Below, in pieces: positions 56,883 through 64,000 of a DNA stretch of 64,000 nucleotides. The translations under genes and the position numbers were made by a program. The stretch covers positions 120,429 through 184,428 of the forward strand of contig CANRLC010000001.1 in the NCBI GenBank assembly GCA_947631405.1, given 5' to 3'. The notes beneath the pieces were generated by a model that searched no databases, had not been told where the DNA came from, and worked only from the letters and a program-made list of their open reading frames with translations. The DNA comes from an uncultured Clostridia bacterium (GTDB lineage Bacteria > Bacillota > Clostridia > Christensenellales > Aristaeellaceae). Position 1 is the first letter of the stretch; each line of letters opens with the position of its first letter.

Positions 56883-59309
56883 TTACGCCGGGAGCAGCGC
56901 CTCCTCGCACGTTCCCACGCGCACCTCGTCGCCGCAGACGCACAGGCGAAGCCCGCCCTCGACGTCGCCGCGCAGCAGCCGTTCGCTGAGGGGATCCTCC
57001 ACCCACCGCGCGATCACCCGGCGCAGGTTGCGCGCGCCGCTCGCGGCGTCCACGCCCTCGCGGGCGAGCAGCGCCGGAACCTCGTCGTCGTATTGCAGCA
57101 GCACGCCCTGCTTCGCCAGCCGCGTGACGATCTTGCCCAGCATCAGCTCGGCGATGCGCTTGCCGTCCTCCTGCGTGAGGCTGTTCATCACGATCATCTC
57201 GTCGATGCGGCCCAGAAACTCCGGCCTGAACGTGTTGCGCGCGCCGGAGAGGATGCTGCGGCTGCGCGCCGTCTCCTGCGACTGCGGCGAATCCCCGCCG
57301 AAGCCGAGGCGCTTCTCCATGTCGAAGGAGACGCCCGCGTTCGAGGTCATCACCACGACGGTGTTCTTGAAATTCACCTTGCGCCCCACGCTGTCGGTGA
57401 GCTGCCCGTCATCCAGCAGCTGCAGAAGCAGGCTGAAGATCTTCGGGTGCGCCTTCTCGATCTCGTCGAAGAGCACCACGCTGTACGGGCGCTTGAGCAC
57501 CGCGTCGGTGAGCTGGCCGCCGTCGCCGTAGCCGACGTAGCCCGGCGCGGAGCCGATCAGCCGGGAGGCCGTGTATTCCTCGCTGTATTCGCTCATGTCC
57601 AGCCGCACCAGCGCGTCCTCGCTGCCGAAGAGCGCCTCGCTGAGCGCCTTGCAAAGCTCCGTCTTGCCCACGCCCGACGGCCCCAGCAGCATGAACACGC
57701 CCAACGGGCGCGTGGGATCGTTCAGCCCGGCGCGCGCGCGGCGGATCGCGCGGGCGATCGACGAGATCGCCTGCTGCTGCCCGATCACCCGGCGCGAGAG
57801 CCGCGCCTCCAGATCGAGCGCGTCGCTCGCTTCGTGCGTGCCGCCGATCTGCTCGAGCGGGATCCCCGTCCACTGGGCGACGACGCGCGCCACCTGCTGC
57901 GCGTGGATGACGATGTCCGGCATCGCGTAGGTCGGCGCGTCGCCGTCCTCGCAGGAGGACAGATCGTCCGCCGAGAGCGCCGTCTCCTGCGGCGGGCGCG
58001 CCGCCGGGAGCGGAATCGCCCCGGTGACGCTCTCCTGCCGCGCCATCGACGCGGCCTCGTCGATCAGGTCGATCGCCTTGTCCGGCATGAATCGGTCGGT
58101 CACATAGCGCGCCGACAGCTCCACCGCGGAGATCAGCGCGTCGTCGGCGATCGTCACATGGTGGAAGTCCTCGTAGCGCTCGCGCAGACCGCCCAGAATC
58201 TCCAGCGTCTGCTGTGGGTCAGGTTCCCGCACATCGATCTTCTGGAAGCGGCGGGCCAGCGCCGCGTCCCGCTCCAGATACTTGCGGTATTCCTTGTACG
58301 TCGTCGCGCCGATCACGCGCAGCGCGCCGCGCGCCAATGCGGGCTTTAAGAGGTTGGCCGCGTCCAGCGATCCCTCCGAGCCGCCCGTGCCGATGAGCGT
58401 GTGCAGCTCGTCGATGAAGAGGATGACGTTCCCGCGCGTCTGCGCGTCCTCGACGACGTTTTTGATGCGCTCCTCGAATTCGCCCCGGTACTTGCTGCCC
58501 GCGATGAGCAGCGCCATATCCAGCGCGTACACCTGGTGTCCGCGCAGGTCGGGCGGCACGTCGCCGCTCGCGATGCGCTGCGCCAGCGCCTCCGCGAGGG
58601 CGGACTTGCCCACGCCCGGCTCGCCGACTAGCAGGGGGTTGTTCTTGGTCTTCTTGCCCAGCACGCGGATCATCGCGTGAAGCTCCGCCTCGCGGCCGAT
58701 CACAGGCTCCAGCTCGCGCGCCGCGGCGGCCTCGGTCAGGTTGCGCGCATACGCGTCGAGCGGGCTTTTGTCCTCGCTGTCGGCGGACGCGCCCTGCTGC
58801 GCCTCCTCCGCCTCCCGGCGGGAGACCGGCTCGCCGGAGGCGCGGATGCGCCTCGCCGCCTGAGGCCGCTCGATCTCGCCCGCCGCGTCGCGCAGCGAGG
58901 CGAGCAGCGCGTCGGTCGTCTTGCCGAGTGAGGCGAGCGCGCGCAGCGCCGTGCTGTGCTCCTCGAAGAGCAGCTCCAGCCAGATGTGCGCCACGCCCGA
59001 GAGCGTCTTGCGCTCGGCGTTCGCGTAGGTCAGCGCGCGCATGAGCACGCGCTGCGCGTGCGGCGTTAGGCCCGTCACGCGGGAAAAGCCCACCTCGCCC
59101 CGGCCGTAAATATCAAACACGGCGCGCTCCACCTGCGCGGGCGTCGCGTCGCCGAGCATGCAGGCCGTCAGCTCGTCCGTGCCCTTGCACAGCCCGAGCA
59201 GGATGTGCCCCGTGCCCAGCTTTTCATGCCCCATGCTCGCGGCGCAGATCTGCGCCTGCACGAGCGCTTTGGTCGCGCCCTGCGTAAATCCCTTCGGAAT
59301 GATCAACAA
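56883..59309 (-). CDS. clpC: AAA+ unfoldase ClpC
   Basis: This 808-residue ATPase works with ClpP in protein quality control. It has two N-terminal Clp repeats (TKALVQAQICAASMGHEKLGTGHILLGL and TPHAQRVLMRALTYANAERKTLSGVAHIWLELL), a first AAA domain (GEPGVGKSALAEAL, FIDELHTLIGTG) and a second (GPSGVGKTELCKAL, LFDEIEKAHPKIF). The middle region between the two ATPase domains is short. The start is probably one of two adjacent TTG codons at 59304-59309 behind AAGGTGAGG. It follows ctsR by 49 bp; mcsA and mcsB, which usually lie between them, are absent. Confidence 0.94.
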   Translation of the reverse strand: MLIIPKGFTQGATKALVQAQICAASMGHEKLGTGHILLGLCKGTDELTACMLGDATPAQVERAVFDIYGRGEVGFSRVTGLTPHAQRVLMRALTYANAERKTLSGVAHIWLELLFEEHSTALRALASLGKTTDALLASLRDAAGEIERPQAARRIRASGEPVSRREAEEAQQGASADSEDKSPLDAYARNLTEAAAARELEPVIGREAELHAMIRVLGKKTKNNPLLVGEPGVGKSALAEALAQRIASGDVPPDLRGHQVYALDMALLIAGSKYRGEFEERIKNVVEDAQTRGNVILFIDELHTLIGTGGSEGSLDAANLLKPALARGALRVIGATTYKEYRKYLERDAALARRFQKIDVREPDPQQTLEILGGLRERYEDFHHVTIADDALISAVELSARYVTDRFMPDKAIDLIDEAASMARQESVTGAIPLPAARPPQETALSADDLSSCEDGDAPTYAMPDIVIHAQQVARVVAQWTGIPLEQIGGTHEASDALDLEARLSRRVIGQQQAISSIARAIRRARAGLNDPTRPLGVFMLLGPSGVGKTELCKALSEALFGSEDALVRLDMSEYSEEYTASRLIGSAPGYVGYGDGGQLTDAVLKRPYSVVLFDEIEKAHPKIFSLLLQLLDDGQLTDSVGRKVNFKNTVVVMTSNAGVSFDMEKRLGFGGDSPQSQETARSRSILSGARNTFRPEFLGRIDEMIVMNSLTQEDGKRIAELMLGKIVTRLAKQGVLLQYDDEVPALLAREGVDAASGARNLRRVIARWVEDPLSERLLRGDVEGGLRLCVCGDEVRVGTCEEALLPA

Positions 59310-59358
59310 TTTGCCTCACCTTCTGCCCTTCCCGGCGGAAAGCCGCCGGGAAGCTCGG

Positions 59359-59841
59359 TCACATATCGGATACGCCCTCGCTCCGCCTGCGGGCGAGCGC
59401 GAGGATCATGCTGCGCAGCGTGCCCGCGCACAGCGCGTCCTTCATGGTCAGCGGCAGCGGCACCGCCTGCGGGGACAGCGCGGCGAGCATCAGGCTCGCC
59501 TCGTCCTCGGAGACGATCTTCTCCATCTTCAGATGGTTGACGATCTTGGCCGCGTCCGACGCGCTGATGGACACGCCGATGCGCTGATAGATGCTCTGTA
59601 ACAGCTCCTCCCGGCTCGTGGAAGCCAGCCGCACGATGCGGATATACCCGCCGCCGCCGCGCCGGGACTCGATCACATAGCCGTGATCGGGCGTAAAGCG
59701 CGTGGCGAGCACATAGTTGATCTGCGACGGCGCGCACTGGAAATGCTCCGCCAATTCGTTTCGCCGCAGCTCGATCTCGTGCGTCTCGTCCTCCATGAGC
59801 GCCTTGATAAAATCCTCGATGGAGTCACTGAGCAGTCTCAT
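59359..59841 (-). CDS. ctsR: Class III heat-shock repressor CtsR
   Basis: This 160-residue winged-helix repressor controls clp genes. The N-terminal DNA-binding part is SDSIEDFIKALMEDETHEIELRRNELAEHFQCAPSQINYVLATRFTPDHGYVIESRRGGGGYIRI; the Gly-rich GGGGY loop is the thermosensing wing. The ATG at 59841 follows GAGGTG. A CtsR-type operator lies in its own promoter, so it should autoregulate the ctsR-clpC operon. Without McsB, inactivation would rely on the heat-sensing wing or on an unlinked adaptor. Confidence 0.95.
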   Translation of the reverse strand: MRLLSDSIEDFIKALMEDETHEIELRRNELAEHFQCAPSQINYVLATRFTPDHGYVIESRRGGGGYIRIVRLASTSREELLQSIYQRIGVSISASDAAKIVNHLKMEKIVSEDEASLMLAALSPQAVPLPLTMKDALCAGTLRSMILALARRRSEGVSDM

Positions 59842-59893
59842 GTGGTTCACCTCTTTGATGCGTTTGGGCGCCACGCGCCCGGTCAAAGCGTTC

Positions 59894-59910
59894 TTTAACT
59901 ATCTTTGACC
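59894..59910 (-). promoter_or_regulatory. CtsR operator
   Basis: On the minus strand GGTCAAA-GAT-AGTTAAA matches the CtsR heptad direct repeat GGTCAAANANRGTCAAA with one change in the second heptad. It lies just downstream of the -10 of the ctsR promoter. Confidence 0.85.
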
Positions 59911-59916
59911 TTCTCT

Positions 59917-59945
59917 ATTATACGCCCATTTGTCCCCGGATGCAA
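59917..59945 (-). promoter_or_regulatory. Sigma-A promoter of ctsR-clpC
   Basis: Minus-strand -35 TTGCAT (59940-59945), 17-bp spacer and -10 TATAAT (59917-59922). Confidence 0.8.
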
Positions 59946-59999
59946 CCCCGATTTGAAAGGAAATTTATTCGTCCCCGCCTCCGCGCGCGCCCGCAGCCC

Positions 60000-60028
60000 T
60001 TGCCATCGCGGCCCGCGGGCGGTATAAT
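60000..60028 (+). promoter_or_regulatory. Sigma-A promoter of the ABC-F gene
   Basis: A -35 TTGCCA (60000-60005), 17-bp spacer and -10 TATAAT (60023-60028). Confidence 0.8.
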
Positions 60029-60068
60029 AGGGAAAACGCATTTGCTTGTGAGGAGTCGTGTTGTCCCT

Positions 60069-61982
60069 ATGATCGTGTTGAGCGCGCGCGGCGTCAGCAA
60101 GTCCTTCGGCGTGAACGCCGTGCTGAAGGACGTCTCGCTCACCCTGCAGCAGGGCGAGCGGATGGGGCTGGTGGGCGTGAACGGCTGCGGCAAGTCCACG
60201 CTGATGCGCATGATCGTGGGGCTGGAGACGCCGGACGGCGGCGAATTGTCCGTGGCGCGCGGCGCGCGCGTGGGGTATCTGGCGCAGCAGAGCATGGTGC
60301 AAAGCGGCGCCAGCGTGTGGGACGAACTGCAAAGGGTCTACGAGCCGGTCTTCGCGATGGAGGCGCGACTGCGCGAGCTGGAAAACGAGATGGCCTCAGC
60401 GCACGAGGACAAGCCGCGCTTTGAGCGCCTCTCCTCCGAGTACGACCGCCTGCTCGCCGCCTTTGAGGAGGCGGACGGCTACTCGTGGAAGAGCATGGTT
60501 TCGGGCGTGCTCAACGGGCTGGGCTTCACCCCCGCGCAGTACGATCAGCGCGTGGATTCCCTCAGCGGCGGCGAGCAGACGCGCCTCTGCCTCGCGCGGC
60601 TGCTGCTGCAAAAGCCCGATCTGCTGCTGCTCGACGAGCCGACCAACCATCTGGACATGGAGACGCTCCAGTGGCTGGAAAACTACCTCGCCGCCTATCG
60701 CGGCAGCGTGCTGGTCATCTCGCACGACCGCTACTTCCTCGACCACGTCTGCACCTGCATGGTCGAAATTCTGATGGGCGCCTCCGAGCAATACGACGGC
60801 AACTACACGCGCTACTTCGCCCAGCGGCAGGAGCGCTTTGAGACGCGCATGCGCGCCTACGAGCTTCAGCAAAAGGAGATCGAGCGGCAACAGGCGATCA
60901 TCGCGCGCTTTCGCATGTACAATCGCGAGAAGTCCATCCGCGCGGCGGAGAGCCGCGAGAAGGCGCTCGAGCGCATGGAGAAGCTCGACAAGCCGGTGGA
61001 CGAGCGCGCCATCCGCTTCCGCTTCGAGGCGCGGCGGCGCACCGGCGAGGACGTGCTGATCCTGCGCGGGCTGCAAAAGTCCTTTGGGGACAAGCATCTG
61101 TTTTCCGGCTTTGACCTGCATGTGCGCGCGGGCGACCGCATCGCGCTGATCGGCCCCAACGGCGTGGGCAAATCGACGCTCATCAAGCTGATCGTCGGCG
61201 AGGAGACGCCCGACGCGGGCGAGATTCGCTTCGGCGCGAACGTGGACGTCGGCTACTACGACCAGCACCAGTCCAAGCTCGATCCCCAGAAGACCGTGCT
61301 CGACGAGGTGTGGGATCGCTTCCCCCGGATGGAGCAGGCCGACGTGCGCGGCGCGCTGGGCCTCTTCCTCTTCACCGGGGACGACGTGTTCCAGCCGATC
61401 CACACGCTCTCCGGCGGCGAGAAGGGCCGCGTGGCGCTGACCGCGCTGATGCTGCGCAAGGACAACCTGCTCCTGCTCGACGAGCCGACCAACCACCTGG
61501 ACATGGATTCGCGCGAGGTCTTGGAGGACGCGCTCTCCGGCTTCGGCGGCACGATCATCACCGTATCGCACGACCGCTACTTCATCAACCGCGTCGCCGA
61601 TCGCATCATCGAGATGCGCCCAGACGGCGTCACCGAATATTTAGGCAACTACGACGACTACATCGAGCGCAAGAACCGCCCCGTCGAGCAGGAGGCCACG
61701 CAGGGCAAGACCCGCACGGAGCTGGTCAAGGAAAAGCGGCGCGAGAAGCAGAGCCGCGAGGCGCTGCGCCAGCTCAAGGCGCGCGCCCAGCAGGCCGAGC
61801 GCGCCGTGGCGGACACGGAGGCGCGCATCGCCGAGATGGAGGCCGCGATGGCCGACCCCGCCCTCTATCAGGACGCGGCGCGCGCCGCGCAGGTGCAGCG
61901 CGACTACCAGCAGGCGCAGAAGGATTTGCAATCGCTCTACGAGCAGTGGGAGGCCGCCGAGGCGGAGCTTTCCGGGGAGTGA
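60069..61982 (+). CDS. ABC-F family ATPase (YdiF/Uup-like)
   Basis: This soluble double-ATPase of 637 residues belongs to the ribosome-associated ABC-F proteins. Domain 1 has GVNGCGKSTL, LSGGEQTRLCLARLL and LLLDEPTNHLD; domain 2 has GPNGVGKSTL, LSGGEKGRVALTALML and LLLDEPTNHLD. Between them is the arm/linker (QQKEIERQQAIIARFRMYNREKSIRAAESREKALERMEKLDKP). A charged coiled-coil C-terminus (about 560-637) resembles the Uup/YdiF type. There are no membrane segments and no permease partner. The role is probably translation-related; a resistance role is not indicated. GAGGAG lies about 12 nt upstream of the ATG, a loose spacing. Confidence 0.93.
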   Translation: MIVLSARGVSKSFGVNAVLKDVSLTLQQGERMGLVGVNGCGKSTLMRMIVGLETPDGGELSVARGARVGYLAQQSMVQSGASVWDELQRVYEPVFAMEARLRELENEMASAHEDKPRFERLSSEYDRLLAAFEEADGYSWKSMVSGVLNGLGFTPAQYDQRVDSLSGGEQTRLCLARLLLQKPDLLLLDEPTNHLDMETLQWLENYLAAYRGSVLVISHDRYFLDHVCTCMVEILMGASEQYDGNYTRYFAQRQERFETRMRAYELQQKEIERQQAIIARFRMYNREKSIRAAESREKALERMEKLDKPVDERAIRFRFEARRRTGEDVLILRGLQKSFGDKHLFSGFDLHVRAGDRIALIGPNGVGKSTLIKLIVGEETPDAGEIRFGANVDVGYYDQHQSKLDPQKTVLDEVWDRFPRMEQADVRGALGLFLFTGDDVFQPIHTLSGGEKGRVALTALMLRKDNLLLLDEPTNHLDMDSREVLEDALSGFGGTIITVSHDRYFINRVADRIIEMRPDGVTEYLGNYDDYIERKNRPVEQEATQGKTRTELVKEKRREKQSREALRQLKARAQQAERAVADTEARIAEMEAAMADPALYQDAARAAQVQRDYQQAQKDLQSLYEQWEAAEAELSGE

Positions 61983-62044
61983 CCCCGCGGGCCTTCTCCC
62001 CTTTCGCATAGCGCAAATACACGCAAGAGAAAGGAAGTCACGCC

Positions 62045-62683
62045 ATGCTATTCATCGGCATCTGCGGCGCGAGCGGCAGCGGCAAATCGACCCTCGCGCA
62101 CGAGCTGGCGACGATGGTCAATCGCAGCATCCTCGTCATCAATCAGGACGCGTACTACTTCGATCATCCCGATCTCTCCTTCGAGCAGCGCTGCCAGCTC
62201 AACTACGACGAGCCGTCCATCTTCGATCACGACCTGCTGCTCGACGACGTGCGCAAGCTGCTCGCCGGACAGCGCACGTCGCGCAAGCGCTACGACTATT
62301 CCCAGCACCGCCGCGCCGACCGGAGCGACGAGTTTCTGGAGCCGCACGACGTGCTGATCGTCGAGGGCATCCACGCCTTCTACGATCCGCGCCTGCGCGA
62401 GATCATGGATCTTCGCCTGTATATGCACGTCGAGTCCGACATCTGCCTGCTGCGCCGTATCCAGCGCGACATCAACGAGCGCGGCCGCGCCATCGACAAC
62501 ATCTCCTCCCAGTATCTGCACACGGTCAAGCCGATGTTCGACCAGTATGTGCGCAACTACGAGCAATACGCCGACGTGATCGTCGCGCAGGGCGGGCGCA
62601 ACGCGCGGATCACCGAGATTCTGGCCGGGTACATCAACAACGACCTGCACCTCTATCGCGGGCAAAGGAGGCCCTCATGCTAA
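62045..62683 (+). CDS. udk: Uridine kinase
   Basis: This 212-residue P-loop kinase phosphorylates uridine/cytidine in pyrimidine salvage. Walker A is GICGASGSGKSTLAHEL near residue 8, and NQDAYYFDHPDLSFEQRCQLNYDEPSIFDHDLL carries the nucleoside-binding acidic residues. VLIVEGIHAFYDPRLREIMDLRLYMHVESDICLLRRIQRDINERGR covers the lid region. The nucleoside importer at the left end of the window would supply its substrate. It overlaps the following MFS gene by 7 bp. Confidence 0.92.
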   Translation: MLFIGICGASGSGKSTLAHELATMVNRSILVINQDAYYFDHPDLSFEQRCQLNYDEPSIFDHDLLLDDVRKLLAGQRTSRKRYDYSQHRRADRSDEFLEPHDVLIVEGIHAFYDPRLREIMDLRLYMHVESDICLLRRIQRDINERGRAIDNISSQYLHTVKPMFDQYVRNYEQYADVIVAQGGRNARITEILAGYINNDLHLYRGQRRPSC

Positions 62684-63915
62684 AGGGATTCACCAAGGCC
62701 GAAAAGAGCTGGATGCTCTACGACTGGGCCAACTCCGCCTTCGCCACGCTGGTGGCGGCGGTCATCCTGCCCATCTACTTCAAGGAAGTCGCGCAGATGG
62801 GCGGCGTCGGCGACGTGAACGCCACCGCCTACTGGGGCTACGCCACCTCCTTTGGCACGCTGCTGTGCGCCGTGCTCGCGCCGTTCCTCGGCGCGCTGGG
62901 CGACTTTGGCGGCATGAAGAAGCGCATGTTCGCCGTCTTTCTGGCGCTGGGCGTCGCGAGCACCTGCCTGCTCGCGCTCGCGGGCGACTGGCGGACGCTC
63001 GCGCTGCTCTATGTGCTGGGCACGCTGGGCTTCAACGGCTCCTGCGTCTACTACGACAGCTTCCTGCTCGACGTGACGAGCGAGGAGCGGATGGATCGGG
63101 TCTCCACGCTCGGCTACGCGCTGGGCTACATCGGCGGCTCGACCATCCCGCTGATCTTCGCGCTGCTGCTCATCCAGTTTGGCGATCGCGTCGGCGTATC
63201 GACGCTCGCGGCAACGCGTTTCTCCTTCGTGCTCACGGGCGTGTGGTGGCTCGTGTTCTCCGTGCCGATGCTGCGCCACGTCAGCCAGCGCCACGGCCGC
63301 GCGAGCGGCGGGCCGCTGCTGCGCGAGACGCTCGCCGGCATGGCCTCCACCTGCAAAAAGATCCTCGGCAACCGCCGCGTGCTCTTCTTCGTCATCGCCT
63401 ATTTCTTCTACATCGACGGCGTCGGCACGATCATCCACATGGCGACGGTCTTCGGCGCGTCGCGCGGGCTGGGCAGCATGGAGATGATGGTGGTGCTGCT
63501 GGTCGTGCAGGTCGTCGCGTTCCCCTTCGCCATCCTCTACGGCAGGCTCTCGGGCCGCTTCGGCGCGCGCAGGATGATTCTCTTCGGCATCGCGACCTAC
63601 GTCGTCGTCTGCGCGGTGGGCTACCGACTGGAGACGATGCGGGATTTCCTCGTGCTCGCCGCGCTCGTGGGCACCGCGCAGGGCGGCATACAGGCGCTCT
63701 CGCGCTCCTATTACGGCAAGCTGATCCCCGCCGAGCAGGCGAGCGAGTATTTCGGCTTCTTCGATGTGTTCGGCAAGTTTTCCGCCGTCGTCGGCCCGGC
63801 GCTCTTCGGCCTCGCCGCGCAGCTCACCGGGCAGACCAGCTACGGCGCGCTCGCCGTGATGGCGATGTTCCTCGTGGGCGGCGCGATCTTCGCGCTGCTC
63901 GTGCCGAAGGACTGA
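62677..63915 (+). CDS. MFS transporter, UMF1/Atg22-like
   Basis: This inner-membrane protein of 412 residues has about 11-12 hydrophobic segments. The N-terminal KSWMLYDWANSAFATLVAAVILPIYF is diagnostic of the Vps/Atg22-like UMF1 family, followed by APFLGALGDFGGMKKRMF, GFNGSCVYYDSFLLDVTSEERMDRVSTLGYALGYIGG and GGIQALSRSYYGKLIPAEQASEYFGFFDVFGKFSAVVGP. Bacterial members have no well-defined substrate; efflux of amino acids or nucleosides is speculative. The ATG follows AGGAGG within the end of udk. Confidence 0.9.
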   Translation: MLKGFTKAEKSWMLYDWANSAFATLVAAVILPIYFKEVAQMGGVGDVNATAYWGYATSFGTLLCAVLAPFLGALGDFGGMKKRMFAVFLALGVASTCLLALAGDWRTLALLYVLGTLGFNGSCVYYDSFLLDVTSEERMDRVSTLGYALGYIGGSTIPLIFALLLIQFGDRVGVSTLAATRFSFVLTGVWWLVFSVPMLRHVSQRHGRASGGPLLRETLAGMASTCKKILGNRRVLFFVIAYFFYIDGVGTIIHMATVFGASRGLGSMEMMVVLLVVQVVAFPFAILYGRLSGRFGARRMILFGIATYVVVCAVGYRLETMRDFLVLAALVGTAQGGIQALSRSYYGKLIPAEQASEYFGFFDVFGKFSAVVGPALFGLAAQLTGQTSYGALAVMAMFLVGGAIFALLVPKD

Positions 63916-64000
63916 TACTTTTCTCAGCTAGAATCTTTATATCACAGGATGGGGTCTGGGGACAATGTCCCCAGACAGGGTTTGGGGCGGTAGCCCCAAC
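63915..64000 (-). repeat. R3 dispersed repeat, copy d (reverse, runs off the window)
   Basis: It begins ATACTTTTCTCAGCTAG at the MFS stop and then has CACAGGATGGGGTCTGGGGAC, the CTGGGGACAATGTCCCCAG palindrome and GGGGCGGTAGCCCCAAC, the reverse complement of the other copies. Confidence 0.85.

Noticed and set aside
60069..61982. Antibiotic-resistance ABC-F protein
   Set aside because: The C-terminal coiled coil and linker look like the housekeeping YdiF/Uup type, and no resistance leader or mobile context is present.

Overview
The window is a high-GC stretch of a Bacillota chromosome, most likely an anaerobic, spore-forming Clostridia (possibly the Christensenellales; the rank below class is a guess). 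The evidence is the spore protease gpr, an alpha/beta-type SASP gene, the oxygen-sensitive ribonucleotide reductase pair nrdD/nrdG with NrdR boxes, a ctsR-clpC heat-shock pair, a T-box leader in front of metG, a DacF-type carboxypeptidase, and sigma-A promoters close to TTGACA-17-TATAAT. No phage, plasmid, CRISPR, rRNA or tRNA genes were seen. Genes are densely packed and mostly housekeeping.

Layout. 1-0.7 kb: partial MATE exporter. 1.2-6.3 kb: a BMP-type (nucleoside) ABC importer operon. 6.4-7.1 kb: mntP behind a probable yybP-ykoY manganese riboswitch. 7.4-19.1 kb (minus): tatD and metG behind a Met T-box, three scaffold-like proteins (zinc-ribbon/TPR/CHB_HEX, HEAT-like, TPR/HTH), hslO, a methyltransferase, a SASP, a YesL-like membrane protein and an M20 amidohydrolase. 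19.3-21.4 kb: asd and dapA (lysine/DAP). 21.5-24.5 kb: an AT-richer island with two exported proteins and a divergent XRE regulator. 24.7-32.4 kb: relQ-like alarmone synthetase, an HMA protein, dacF, gpr, three GT2 glycosyltransferases and a DUF218 protein. 32.6-38.2 kb: xylulokinase-like and fucose/arabinose-isomerase-like genes, then a GntR-ABC operon. 38.3-41.6 kb: DUF512 radical-SAM protein, der, plsY. 41.9-47.9 kb: LysM protein, phosphoribosyltransferase, nrdD, nrdG, dut, fRMsr. 48.4-56.6 kb: one giant exported repeat protein of about 2,750 residues. 56.9-59.8 kb: clpC and ctsR. 60-64 kb: ABC-F protein, uridine kinase, MFS transporter.

The gene-free gaps carry at least four dispersed repeat families, called here R1 to R4. 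R1 (about 90-130 bp, central CTCCCCC/GGGGGAG hairpin) and R2 (about 180 bp, CCTAGGGG/CCCCTAGG core) share ends resembling CTTGTCAAAAAAGCC. At three sites they are flanked by direct copies of a local terminator-like hairpin. That hairpin differs from site to site but matches within a site, which looks like target-site duplication by a small non-autonomous element that targets hairpins. R3 (ends like ATACTTTTC, GGGGACATTGTCCCC palindrome) sits at 3' ends of genes, and one copy carries a nested 98-bp insertion. R4 is a tandem unit of about 67 bp. These repeats and the giant protein are the least explained features of the window.
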